NCBI GenBank assembly: GCA_022601395.1
Contig: JAJACS010000002.1
Coordinates: 62,001-126,000, forward strand
Source of the DNA: Chlamydiia bacterium
GTDB taxonomy: Bacteria; Chlamydiota; Chlamydiia; Chlamydiales; GCA-2402025
Reading direction: 5' to 3'
Length of the DNA stretch: 64,000 bases
The notes beneath the pieces were generated by a model. That model searched no databases. It was not told the DNA's origin and was given only the letters and a program-made list of their open reading frames with translations. Positions within the stretch are counted from its first letter, which is position 1. The number at the start of each line of letters is the position of its first letter. Both the position numbers and the translations under genes were made by a program. This document shows positions 52,424 through 61,598 of this stretch, in pieces.

Positions 52424-54162
52424 CGAAGCAAATGAAAGAGATTGTGATTTCAGGCTCTACAATAAGTGAAGGAATTGCCATTGGCAAGCTCTTCTTGTTG
52501 TCTAGTGACGAAGAGATCATGGTTCCTCAATTTGCAATTCAAGAAACAGAAGTAGATTCTGAAATAGAAAGATATCGCGACGCGATCTCTTCTTCAAGAA
52601 CCGACTTAAAGCAACTTCAAGTGTTTCTTTCAGATGAAGGCTCTGAAGAAGCAGTCACAATTATTGATACTCACATACAGATGCTTGAAGATCCTCTTAT
52701 GACAACTCATGTAGAGGAAAAGATTTCTCAGATGCTTCAGAATACAGAAAGTGTATTTCGTTCTGTTATCGGGGAGTATGAAGAGAAGTTTGAAAAAATC
52801 GAAGACACATTCTTTCATCAAAGACTCATCGATGTTAAAGATCTTTCTCACAGAATTCTAAAACATCTTCATCCAAAAGAAGAAGATGATGAATCTATTC
52901 CTGCAAACGCAGTGGTCTTTGCAAAAGAACTTGTTCCATCACATACAGCAGAAGCTTGTGTTTCAAAAGTCTGTGCATTCATCTCAGAGATAGGGGGTGC
53001 CACTTCTCATGCAGCATTGATAGCCAGAGCAAAGGGTCTACCTTACGTAGCGAATATTAAGGAAGAAGATCTTAAAGAGATTGAAGGTTGCCTTGTGATT
53101 GTCGATGGGATTGATGGCAAAGTGATTTTGAATCCAGATATAAGCACACTTGAGAAATACACTCGATTGCAGAACTCTATCTTAGAATCGTTGCAAAACA
53201 AATTGGCTAGCTTGCCAAAAGAAACAATCACCCTGGATGGTCAAAAGATCGTGATGGCGGCAAATATTGAGGGCATTAGTGATTTTGACCATCCTTATTT
53301 TGGAGCGGCAGAGGAAATAGGACTTTTTCGCTCTGAATTTCTTTTTCTGCAAAAAGAGATTTTTGCAACTTCTGAAGATGTACAGTATGCGCTCTATCGT
53401 AAGATTTTTGATCGCGCAGGAGATATGCCGATTGTCTTTAGAGTTCTTGACATAGGTGGTGATAAAGGCTTTTTCCAAGATACTATGCAAGATGAGCCGA
53501 ATCCCGCTCTGGGCTGTAGGGCAGTACGATTTTTACTTCAGAACAAAGAGCTTTTTGTACGTCAGCTAAAAGCACTACTACGAGCTGCCTGTGGAAGAAG
53601 AGCATCTATATTAATACCTCTTGTCTCAGATATTTCTGAAGTGATTGAAGTGAAGAGCCTCCTAAAAGAAATAAGAGAAGAGTTTGATGCAAAAAAGATT
53701 CCTTACGCTGAAGATGTTCCTATTGGACTTATGATAGAAGTGCCTTCCGCAGTTCTTACTGCTGATACTCTTGCAAAAGAGTGTGACTTTTTCTCAATCG
53801 GGACAAATGACTTAGTGCAATATACTCTTGCTCTTGATCGAACAAACCCGATGTTATCAGAGCATTACCATCCAGCTCATCCAAGTATTTTAAAACTTCT
53901 TAAAATGGTGATCGACGTTGCGATCAAACACGGTAAGAAATTGAGCATTTGTGGAGAGATGGCTTCTAACCCACTTTATACAAAACTTTTGCTTGGTCTT
54001 GGTGTCACAAATTTCTCATGCGCCCCAAGGCATATACCAAAGGTTCAATCAAAACTTCTAGAACTCAGATCTGAAGAAGCTGCTTTATTTGCTGAGAAAG
54101 TCTTAAAGCTTGAACAATTTGACGAAATTGAAAAAGCTTTAAGAGAAGATCTAATAGATTAA
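52420..54162 (+). CDS. ptsI: Phosphoenolpyruvate-protein phosphotransferase (enzyme I)
   Basis: Enzyme I autophosphorylates from PEP and passes phosphate to HPr. Its active His lies in GGATSHAALIARAKGLPYV. The PEP-binding barrel holds GLFRSEFLFL, DEPNPALGCRAVR, EVPSAVLTADTLAKECDFFSIGTNDLVQYTLALDRTN, and the catalytic Cys in CGEMASNP. All are intact over 580 residues. It overlaps ptsH by 4 nt, with GGAG before its ATG. With no permease nearby the relay may be regulatory, a PTS-Ntr-like use. Confidence 0.96.
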   Translation: MTKQMKEIVISGSTISEGIAIGKLFLLSSDEEIMVPQFAIQETEVDSEIERYRDAISSSRTDLKQLQVFLSDEGSEEAVTIIDTHIQMLEDPLMTTHVEEKISQMLQNTESVFRSVIGEYEEKFEKIEDTFFHQRLIDVKDLSHRILKHLHPKEEDDESIPANAVVFAKELVPSHTAEACVSKVCAFISEIGGATSHAALIARAKGLPYVANIKEEDLKEIEGCLVIVDGIDGKVILNPDISTLEKYTRLQNSILESLQNKLASLPKETITLDGQKIVMAANIEGISDFDHPYFGAAEEIGLFRSEFLFLQKEIFATSEDVQYALYRKIFDRAGDMPIVFRVLDIGGDKGFFQDTMQDEPNPALGCRAVRFLLQNKELFVRQLKALLRAACGRRASILIPLVSDISEVIEVKSLLKEIREEFDAKKIPYAEDVPIGLMIEVPSAVLTADTLAKECDFFSIGTNDLVQYTLALDRTNPMLSEHYHPAHPSILKLLKMVIDVAIKHGKKLSICGEMASNPLYTKLLLGLGVTNFSCAPRHIPKVQSKLLELRSEEAALFAEKVLKLEQFDEIEKALREDLID

Positions 54163-54163
54163 A

Positions 54164-54469
54164 TTACATTCCGAAAGGAAGGCCAAGACCGCCAAGGTCG
54201 TTGTCTGGAGACTGTTCTTTTACTTTTTCGTTTGCATCTTTAAGCGCTGCAACAAGTAGGTCTTGTAAACCTTCTAAATCATCTTTATCAACGCAGTCTG
54301 GATTAATTTTTATTTCAAGAACTTCTTTATCGCCATTCATAAGAACTTCAACAAGACCGTTTCCAGCGCTTCCTGTAACTCTCATGTTTTGCAGTTCTTC
54401 TTGCATATCTGCAAACTGCTCTTGTAGTGCTTTTGCTTGTTTTTTCATTTTAGAAAAACCACTGCCCAT
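54164..54469 (-). CDS. ybaB: YbaB/EbfC nucleoid-associated protein
   Basis: A 101-residue dimeric DNA-binding protein. A coiled-coil start (MGSGFSKMKKQAKALQEQFADMQEELQNM) is followed by VTGSAGNGLVEVLMNGDKEVLEIKINPDCVD and an acidic helix (DLEGLQDLLVAALKDANEKVKEQ), the complete YbaB plan. It lies downstream of dnaX as in most bacteria and convergent with ptsI (1-nt gap). C. trachomatis YbaB/EbfC (CT335) occupies the same place. Confidence 0.95.
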   Translation of the reverse strand: MGSGFSKMKKQAKALQEQFADMQEELQNMRVTGSAGNGLVEVLMNGDKEVLEIKINPDCVDKDDLEGLQDLLVAALKDANEKVKEQSPDNDLGGLGLPFGM

Positions 54470-54565
54470 AATCGTACCCTTTGTTGTGTGTTGATGATAT
54501 TATACCCTTTTTTCTAAAAAGGTTCCAGTGTAAATTTGTAAGTTGCTGTTTATAAGTTCTTTGCG

Positions 54566-56101
54566 CTATCTCTTTTTGATAATCCCGTTCAGTTCTACAC
54601 TTGCAAAACGTAGCATAGTCTCATACTCCTGTAGCTTGATAGGGTCTCTTGGCCTCGGTTCTGAGGGGGCAGCTGCCTGCTCAGGGACTGTCTCCACAGT
54701 AGCTTTTGGAGACTCTTCTACTACATTTTGGGCTGCAGGCTGTTGTGATGCAAGCTTTACAGCCTCAGGCTCCACAGGTTGAGGAGTCTCTATAGGGGCA
54801 GGTTCTACTGCAGCTCTCGGAGGATCTTCTTTGATCTCTTGAACTACGGGCTCTTGTGGTACAGGGTTCGTTGCCTCAGGTTTAGGCTCCTTGGCAGAAC
54901 TCATAGGAGGAGTCGCTACTTGGAATGCCGCTGCGGCCTTTTCCATAGGAGGTTCTTGAGGCGTTTTTTGTAGGGCTTCTAGTCTTTCTACAAGCTCATT
55001 TGCAAAAACCTGACTACGCGATCTTATGATGTGTAGAAGTATCATCTCAACAAATGCGGGCTTCAACTCAACTTGGTTGAGTGTTTGTATCCACTTCATC
55101 AGGTACTCTAGAATGTATAAACATTGATTGGTTGTATATACACTTGCAGACTCTTCATACCTTTTACGATCGGAATTTGAAATTTCATGGATGTTTTTTG
55201 CGCCGAGCTTGATCTGCAGGATCTTTTTATAGTGATCAAGTAACATGTTTAGAAAATAACCATAGTCCTTTCCTTCTTCAAAAAGCTGCTTGGATAAAGA
55301 AAAAGCTACTTTCAGATCTTGGTTATGGAAAGCTCCATCAAGTTGGAAAAAAGCTTCTTTGTTACAAAACCCAAGGGATTTGGCTACATCCTCATAAAGA
55401 ATATGTTTTTTATCAGTACACAGGACCTGATCTAATAGTGATTCGGCATCTCTTAATGAGCCTTCTGCACTTTGCGCGAGGGCGTTGAGTGCATCTTCTT
55501 CAATGGTGATGCTTAGCTTTGTTAGGATCTTTTGTAGCTTAACAATAATGTTTGGTATGGAAATTCTTTTTAAATCAAAACGTTGCGTTCTACTCATGAT
55601 TGTGGGAAGAACTTTGTGTGGCTCTGTTGTAGCAAAGAAGAATTTCACATTTTTAGGAGGTTCTTCCAGAGTTTTTAAAAGTGCATTAAATGCTTCTTTT
55701 GTAAGCATATGCACTTCATCTATGATATAGATTCTGTAGGGAGAAGAAGAAGGAGTATACATTGTTGTCTCATTAAGCTTCCTGATGTCATCGATTCCTC
55801 TGTTAGAAGCACCGTCGATTTCAATCACATCAAGAGAAGAAGAGGAGGAGATTTCCTTGCAGGAAGAGCACTCGTTACAAGGCTCTTGATTCTCTTTTAA
55901 ATTACTGCAGTTAAGAGCTTTTGCAAAAATCCTCGCAAGAGTTGTTTTCCCAGTCCCTCTTGATCCGGTAAAAATATAGGCATGGGAGACTCTGTTTAAC
56001 TCTATTGCAGACTTAAGAGTTTTTATTATGGCCTCTTGCTCGCAAACATCCCCGAAGGTTTGTGGGCGAAACTTTCTTGCAAGTGACTGATAGTGAGACA
56101 T
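54566..56101 (-). CDS. dnaX: DNA polymerase III subunit gamma/tau
   Basis: The clamp-loader ATPase. Walker A GSRGTGKTT (~46-54), a zinc site CSNLKENQEPCNECSSC, DEVHMLTKEAFNALLKTLEEPP and sensor-1 ATTEPHKVLPTI are all present in residues 1-220, with helical collar ~240-370. The tail (~385-490) is a Pro/Glu/Ala-rich low-complexity stretch (PMEKAAAAFQVATPP...), ending FASVELNGIIKKR. At 511 residues it is shorter than a full tau. It is upstream of ybaB on the same strand. Confidence 0.95.
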   Translation of the reverse strand: MSHYQSLARKFRPQTFGDVCEQEAIIKTLKSAIELNRVSHAYIFTGSRGTGKTTLARIFAKALNCSNLKENQEPCNECSSCKEISSSSSLDVIEIDGASNRGIDDIRKLNETTMYTPSSSPYRIYIIDEVHMLTKEAFNALLKTLEEPPKNVKFFFATTEPHKVLPTIMSRTQRFDLKRISIPNIIVKLQKILTKLSITIEEDALNALAQSAEGSLRDAESLLDQVLCTDKKHILYEDVAKSLGFCNKEAFFQLDGAFHNQDLKVAFSLSKQLFEEGKDYGYFLNMLLDHYKKILQIKLGAKNIHEISNSDRKRYEESASVYTTNQCLYILEYLMKWIQTLNQVELKPAFVEMILLHIIRSRSQVFANELVERLEALQKTPQEPPMEKAAAAFQVATPPMSSAKEPKPEATNPVPQEPVVQEIKEDPPRAAVEPAPIETPQPVEPEAVKLASQQPAAQNVVEESPKATVETVPEQAAAPSEPRPRDPIKLQEYETMLRFASVELNGIIKKR

Positions 56102-56191
56102 GAAAATAGCTCCTTGGAAAAATAGGGTAGTAATGTCAAATTGTAGATGTCAGAAGTTTTGTTGTCTGCATCTTTATGATGTTTAAAGGTA

Positions 56192-56219
56192 TTGACTTTG
56201 TCTGTAGATAGATTAATAT
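56192..56219 (+). promoter_or_regulatory. Possible promoter of the pgpH-like gene
   Basis: TTGACT (56192-56197), 16 nt, TAATAT (56214-56219), ~140 nt before the ATG at 56360. It is the best candidate in the 258-nt divergent gap. Confidence 0.4.
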
Positions 56220-56359
56220 AAGTTTTGAGGTTGTATATTTGAAAATTACTCTATTTGTAACAGTTAAAAAAACAGTAAATCATTCGCGATAAAAGAGAAT
56301 GAAGAGTATCATCGATGTTGTCTTTTCTAATTAGAAGAAGACAGTCATAAAGAGGTAGT

Positions 56360-58495
56360 ATGCCGGAAGGCTTTAGGGAAAAGATTTCTAAAAAGAAATG
56401 GACTGAGTACCTTCAAAAACAAAACTTAGGACACAGACTTCTTATAGGGCTTATTGTCTGGCTCTGTCTTGGTATTTTCGTACACTTCAGAGAAGTGCGC
56501 CTTGAGATGTTTGAGCTAGGTTCAGCTGCTAAAAGTTATGTGGTCGCTCAAGTCGACTTTGAATTTCCAGACCAAGACTCTACAGTGATATTAAGGCAAG
56601 AGGCCTTAAAAGATATCGGCACCATCTTTGAAATCGATGAGAAAGAGATCAAAGAAAGACGTTTCAATTTTGGTAATTACCTTGTTCATCAACACAACTG
56701 GCGTGATAAAGCATCAGAAAGTACTTTTGATGAGATGAATAAAGCTGCTGATAAAGTAGAAGACCTTCTCTTTCTTGTAAGATTCACAGATCCAAGAACG
56801 TTTAAGAAAATGCAAGAGCTTAAGCTCGATATAGAAGACTACTATGTTCTTCCTCCTCATAAGGGCCAATCTGCCATACTCCCAACAAATTTCTGGAATG
56901 ACATTACAGAAAAGATGATGAAAGGGAAATTTCCAGGAAGCAGTGTTCACTTCATCGTGAACTATTTTCAAAAGTTTCAGTGGTCTTTAGACTCAGATGT
57001 GCATTCTCAGAAGAAACTCAGGGATATTGTAGGGGAGAGTGTCCCCGAAAAAATCTCGAAAATCCGCTCAGGATCTCGCATTGTAGATCAGGGCGAGAAA
57101 GTATCTAACAAGCATATTGCGATGTTGCAGGCTATGAAAGCTGCGCTTGCTGAAAGCCGTAACTTGTGGGAACCACTCACCATAATTGGCTCTCTGCTTT
57201 TCGCTTTTTTAATCGTTCTACTTGGATGGTACTATTTCCGCTTTAACCATAAAGAAATACTTAAATCGGTAAACAAGCTCTCTCTCTTTGCAACGATTGT
57301 CATTTTGACTCTAATCTTTGCAAAAATGACAGAGTTTTTAATGCTCCGCAATACAAGCAACATTGTTGAAGTTGTAAGGTATCCTCTTTTTGTTCCTTTT
57401 GCTGCCATTCTACTTACAGTTCTTATGGGATCTCAGATAGCTCTGTTCTCTACATGTTTCTTGTCCGTACTACTTGGTGTGTCACTTGCTGTTGATCATT
57501 CAAAATTCCTCGTAATCAACTTGGTTCTTGGTGTTGTTGCGATCATCTTTAGTAGAGGTCTTAGAAAAAGAAAAGAAGTATTCGGGGTATGCGCAAAAGT
57601 ATGGCTCAGCGGTATACCGATTTTATTCTCATACAACTTTTTATCGAACGCTGTTTGGAGCTATGCTTTAATCTCTGATTTTGTTTCGACCTTTTGCTTT
57701 ATGATCATTACATCAATCTTAGTGATAGGGTTTCTACCGATACTTGAGTCTATTTATCATGTGATGACAGACATTACTCTTATGGAGTACATGGATCCGA
57801 ACAATGAACTGCTCAGAAGGCTTAGTTTGGAAGCTCCAGGAACGTATCAGCATTCCCTTGTAGTTGGGACGGTAGCAGAAGCTGCAGCGCAGGCAATCGG
57901 TGCAAATGGTCTCTTTTGTAGGGTCTCTACCCAATACCACGACATAGGGAAGCTTTTTAATCCCCACTATTTTACGGAAAATCAGATGGGTGGTTTCAAT
58001 ATCCATCAACTTCTAACGCCCATTGAATCATCACAAGTAATTATTGCTCACGTGACAGAGGGAGAAGCTCTAGCAAAAAAATATGGTCTGCCTCAAAGCT
58101 TTGTTGATATTATCCGCGAGCACCATGGCACAACTCTTGTTTATTACTTCTACTGCAAGCAGGTAGAGCAGATGGGTGGAGATGTCGATGCCGTACATGA
58201 AGAGCAGTTCCGTTATCCAGGCCCTAAACCACGCTCTAAAGAGTCCGCAATTATTATGATTGCAGATACAATCGAAGCTGCATCAAGATCTTTAGAAGAG
58301 GTTACAGAGGAAACTCTAACAGAAATGGTAGATCGCCTTGTTTCTGATAAAACAGAAGAAGGGCAGTTTGATGATTGTCAGCTGACATTCGAAGAGCTTG
58401 GGCAAGTAAAAAGAGCGATTGTAAAAACTCTCGCTGTTACAAGACACCTTCGCATCAAATATCCAGAAAGAAAAAACAAAGAAGCACTTACTTAA
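56360..58495 (+). CDS. 7TM-HD membrane phosphohydrolase (PgpH-like)
   Basis: One N-terminal membrane segment (~27-45) is followed by an extracytoplasmic 7TMR-HDED domain (~60-265), seven membrane helices (~272-470) and a C-terminal HD domain: LEAPGTYQHSLVVGTVAEAAAQAI, YHDIGKLFNPHYFTENQ, IIREHHGTTLVYYFY, MIADTIEAASRS. Characterised members (Listeria PgpH) hydrolyse cyclic di-AMP, a messenger chlamydiae make. 711 residues fit the family. AGAGG precedes the ATG. Convergent with the SDR gene by a 4-nt overlap. Confidence 0.92.
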   Translation: MPEGFREKISKKKWTEYLQKQNLGHRLLIGLIVWLCLGIFVHFREVRLEMFELGSAAKSYVVAQVDFEFPDQDSTVILRQEALKDIGTIFEIDEKEIKERRFNFGNYLVHQHNWRDKASESTFDEMNKAADKVEDLLFLVRFTDPRTFKKMQELKLDIEDYYVLPPHKGQSAILPTNFWNDITEKMMKGKFPGSSVHFIVNYFQKFQWSLDSDVHSQKKLRDIVGESVPEKISKIRSGSRIVDQGEKVSNKHIAMLQAMKAALAESRNLWEPLTIIGSLLFAFLIVLLGWYYFRFNHKEILKSVNKLSLFATIVILTLIFAKMTEFLMLRNTSNIVEVVRYPLFVPFAAILLTVLMGSQIALFSTCFLSVLLGVSLAVDHSKFLVINLVLGVVAIIFSRGLRKRKEVFGVCAKVWLSGIPILFSYNFLSNAVWSYALISDFVSTFCFMIITSILVIGFLPILESIYHVMTDITLMEYMDPNNELLRRLSLEAPGTYQHSLVVGTVAEAAAQAIGANGLFCRVSTQYHDIGKLFNPHYFTENQMGGFNIHQLLTPIESSQVIIAHVTEGEALAKKYGLPQSFVDIIREHHGTTLVYYFYCKQVEQMGGDVDAVHEEQFRYPGPKPRSKESAIIMIADTIEAASRSLEEVTEETLTEMVDRLVSDKTEEGQFDDCQLTFEELGQVKRAIVKTLAVTRHLRIKYPERKNKEALT

Positions 58496-59274
58496 TATCG
58501 ACCTTTCATCTGCTTATTGAGTATTGCATACATGATGAACTTTGGAAGTAAGTAACGCAGTAAGATTCTTCCAAATCGGATTTTTTTTGGGAAAACATGG
58601 AGCTTTTTCTCACTTTTTATCTGCTTCTCTATTTCTTGAGCTGCTTGTTCTACAGAGATCCCATCTTTCATAGAAGTATAAGACCCTTTAGATGCACGGA
58701 CTCTAAAATCTGTTGTAAACGGTCCTGGGACAGAAGTTAAAACACGGATGCCGTTTTGTTTCATCTCTTCATCGAAAGCAAGAGAAAAGTTTGTGACAAA
58801 AGCTTTCGATGAGCTGTAGGTGCTGAAATATGGATAAGGAAAAATATCTGCTGCCGAAGAGATGTTGAGAATCAATCCTTTCTTGTGATCTCTTTTTAAG
58901 ACTCTTGCAGCTTCATAGGAGATCGCAAAAAGAGCGTTGCAATTAAGATCGATTATTTCTAGGTGCTCCTCAAGCTTTTGAGATAAAACCGAACCGTAAA
59001 GGCCTATACCAGCAGAGTTAATCACTAGGTCAGGGGATTCTTTATCGATAAGGTCTAAAAGTCTAGAAAGGTGTTCTTTATTACTAAGGTCAAAAGAGAA
59101 AATTTCTACCTGAGTTTCAGAAGAGAGCCGTTCTTTAAGCTCGCTTAAGATTTTTGCATTTCTTCCTGTAAGCAGTAGGGGGATCTTTCTTTTTGCAAAG
59201 CTTTCTGCAAGGCATATCCCGAGTTTCGAGGTGCTGCCTGTAATAAGAACTTTAGAGAATTTATCAAGATCCAT
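58492..59274 (-). CDS. Short-chain dehydrogenase/reductase
   Basis: A classical SDR of ~260 residues. The cofactor motif TGSTSKLG (~14-21), NSAGIGLYG, and the catalytic Ser/Tyr/Lys (NISSAADIFPYPYFSTYSSSKAF) are intact. The C-terminal region ends basic (LPKFIMYAILNKQMKGRY) and may touch the membrane. The ATG at 59274 (MDLDKFSKVLIT) is used because the sequence upstream lies inside the phosphohexomutase gene. It overlaps that gene by 11 nt, suggesting coupling. Substrate unknown. Confidence 0.85.
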   Translation of the reverse strand: MDLDKFSKVLITGSTSKLGICLAESFAKRKIPLLLTGRNAKILSELKERLSSETQVEIFSFDLSNKEHLSRLLDLIDKESPDLVINSAGIGLYGSVLSQKLEEHLEIIDLNCNALFAISYEAARVLKRDHKKGLILNISSAADIFPYPYFSTYSSSKAFVTNFSLAFDEEMKQNGIRVLTSVPGPFTTDFRVRASKGSYTSMKDGISVEQAAQEIEKQIKSEKKLHVFPKKIRFGRILLRYLLPKFIMYAILNKQMKGRY

Positions 59275-61063
59275 TAGACACAGATTTGTTTGTACTAGGC
59301 GCATAAGAGAATAAAAGATCTTCCATAATGGCAAGGCGTCTATCTAAGATGTCTTCTGCTTCTTCAAGTCCCATCTCAATGTCTTTGCACTTTCGATTGC
59401 AGAGCATGCCGTAGATTTTAATCTTAGGCTCTGTTCCAGAAGGCCTGATAATAAACTTACTCTCATCAGAAAGTCTAAACACAAGAACGTTAGATTTAGG
59501 TAGAAAAAGCTGCTCCTGCTTTTTAGCATCAAGATGTGATCTATAAGATGTTGAATAATCTTCTACATAGAGTACTTCTTCATGATCGATCTGTGAAGGA
59601 GGTGTTCTACGAAGCATCTTCATCATATGCTTCATTTTTTGAGAGCCTTCTTGCCCTTCTTCCAGTTGTATACTTTTCTGTTTTTCTGCATAGAGACCAA
59701 ATTTCTTATAAGCCTCGTAAAGAAGGTCTACGATCGTATTTCCCTTAACCTTCTGTTGAGATGCAATCTCTGCAACAAGGCAAGAGATTGCAACAGCATC
59801 CTTGTCTTTTGCATGCGTTCCATAAAGATAGCCATGAGACTCTTCTGCACCGAACAAGAACTCATAGCCACCAGGTGTAGATTCAAACTCGTGCATCTTC
59901 TCGCCAATGTATTTAAAACCTGTGAGTGTTTCAAAATACTTCACCTTGTAGGCGGTACACATTTTTTTAAGGATCTCAGTTGTAACAATCGTTGAAACAA
60001 CAGCGTGATGAGAGCTTAGTCTTTTCTGATGCTTGAGTGTGGAAAGAAGGTAGTAGAGGCAGGCAGTCGCGATCTGGTTGCCGTTAAGCATCCTAATATC
60101 ATCGTTATGAAGTGCAGCAACACCGATCCTATCAGCATCGGGATCTGTTGCTATAAGGACATCTGCTTGGTGTGATTTAACTTTATTAATCCCAAGTTGC
60201 AGGGCTTGTTTCTGCTCTGGATTAGGAGTTTTTGTCGTTGGAAAATCTGCATGAGGCTCTTTTTGCTCTTCAACAAAGGTGAGTTTGCAAAAGCCCCACG
60301 AATGCAGCGCCGCTGGAAGGAGTGTGACCCCTGCTCCATGAAGGTTTGCAAAAACAATATGTAGGTCGCGTCCATTTTTTTTGTTCTCAAGAGGGTAGTT
60401 TTGCAGCTCTTCTAAAGCTCTTAAATAGGCAAAGTCATCTTTTTCATTTAAGTAATGAATACGTGGATTATCAAGAGTAGAGACTTTCACCTCAGAAATA
60501 TTCTCGATCTTATTGACTTCTGCGATAATCCCAACATCTTGTGGAGGAGTGATCTGCGCTCCATCTTCCCAGTATACCTTATAACCGTTGTACTCAGGAG
60601 GGTTATGGGATGCTGTGATCATTATAGCAGCCATAGCTTCTTTTCTAATACATGCAAAGGATACAAAAGGAGTAGGTCTTAGATCAGATGAGAGATAAAC
60701 ATCAATGTCATTTGCAGCAAGAACCTTTGCAGACTCTTCCGCAAAAAGCCTTGAGTTACGTCTTGAGTCATGAGCAATTACAACAGAGGGTGCTCTTACA
60801 TCTTTTACAAGATTGATGTAATTAGCAAGTCCTTGAGTTGCGGCTCTTATAGTGTAGGTGTTTACTCGGTTAGTTCCAACTCCCATAACACCGCGAAGTC
60901 CTGCAGTACCAAAGGAAAGATTGGTATAAAAAGCATCAATCAGTTTTTGCTTATCATTGCTAATCAGATCTTGTACTTGTTTCTGTGTAAAGTCATCGAA
61001 AGGGCTTGCGAGCCATTTATTTACTTTAAGTTTTACTTCATTAGGAATTGCAGAGTCAGCCAT
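59264..61063 (-). CDS. Phosphoglucomutase/phosphomannomutase
   Basis: An alpha-D-phosphohexomutase of 599 residues. It shows the catalytic phosphoserine loop TASHNPPEYNGYK, the metal loop DPDADRIGV, sugar-binding GAEESHGYL, and the phosphate-binding loop RPSGTEPKIKIY. It interconverts sugar 1- and 6-phosphates for glycogen or cell-envelope sugars; specificity between glucose, mannose and ribose is not decidable by eye. The long form (~600) resembles PGM2-type/YbbT enzymes rather than the ~450-residue GlmM. Confidence 0.92.
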   Translation of the reverse strand: MADSAIPNEVKLKVNKWLASPFDDFTQKQVQDLISNDKQKLIDAFYTNLSFGTAGLRGVMGVGTNRVNTYTIRAATQGLANYINLVKDVRAPSVVIAHDSRRNSRLFAEESAKVLAANDIDVYLSSDLRPTPFVSFACIRKEAMAAIMITASHNPPEYNGYKVYWEDGAQITPPQDVGIIAEVNKIENISEVKVSTLDNPRIHYLNEKDDFAYLRALEELQNYPLENKKNGRDLHIVFANLHGAGVTLLPAALHSWGFCKLTFVEEQKEPHADFPTTKTPNPEQKQALQLGINKVKSHQADVLIATDPDADRIGVAALHNDDIRMLNGNQIATACLYYLLSTLKHQKRLSSHHAVVSTIVTTEILKKMCTAYKVKYFETLTGFKYIGEKMHEFESTPGGYEFLFGAEESHGYLYGTHAKDKDAVAISCLVAEIASQQKVKGNTIVDLLYEAYKKFGLYAEKQKSIQLEEGQEGSQKMKHMMKMLRRTPPSQIDHEEVLYVEDYSTSYRSHLDAKKQEQLFLPKSNVLVFRLSDESKFIIRPSGTEPKIKIYGMLCNRKCKDIEMGLEEAEDILDRRLAIMEDLLFSYAPSTNKSVSNGS

Positions 61064-61124
61064 GGGATAATTCTTTTTTTTGAAAAATTTATCTTAGCGC
61101 GCATGCACGAAATTGACAATAAAT

Positions 61125-61598
61125 TTATGTTTCAAGTGCGTCTTCAGGGAGCAGGCCCGATTGAACTGCTGCTACAGTTTTGATTCTTTCTGCAGAGATT
61201 TTTTCAGCATCAGGGTGGTTGATGCCTTCGCAGTGCTCACCTTCTTGATCCCATTGCTTTCTTGATGCGATGTTATAGATCCAGAATGGATATGTCTTAC
61301 ACTGAGTTGGACGGGCTTCATAAACAGAGCAGTATTTACCATCTTTTAAGAAGATGCAGCCGTAGTCTTTTGTATCATCACGTAGTGAGATCCGTCTATT
61401 CACAGTCTTTGTATATTTTTTAAGGAACTCAGACCTTTTGATTTTAAGATGTTCGCAAAATCTTTTGATGTCTTTTTCTTCAAGCCACACATATCCAGGA
61501 GATCCACTGCAGCATTTTCCGCAGCCCGTGCATTTGAAGTAGAGACCATCTTTATACCAAGGCTCATCTTTGTCTTTAATGATATTTAATTTAGTCAT
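61125..61598 (-). CDS. YkgJ family cysteine-cluster protein
   Basis: This 157-residue protein has the zinc- or iron-chelating CxxCxxCC motif (CTGCGKCC) near residue 25, later Cys pairs (YGCIFL, YCSVYEARPTQCKTYPF) and a Trp-rich middle, as in the YkgJ/CxxCxxCC (Fe-S or Zn) family. The ATG at 61598 (MTKLNIIKDKD) overlaps the stop of the metallophosphoesterase gene by 8 nt. Function of the family is uncertain; some members are oxidoreductase accessories. Confidence 0.85.
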   Translation of the reverse strand: MTKLNIIKDKDEPWYKDGLYFKCTGCGKCCSGSPGYVWLEEKDIKRFCEHLKIKRSEFLKKYTKTVNRRISLRDDTKDYGCIFLKDGKYCSVYEARPTQCKTYPFWIYNIASRKQWDQEGEHCEGINHPDAEKISAERIKTVAAVQSGLLPEDALET

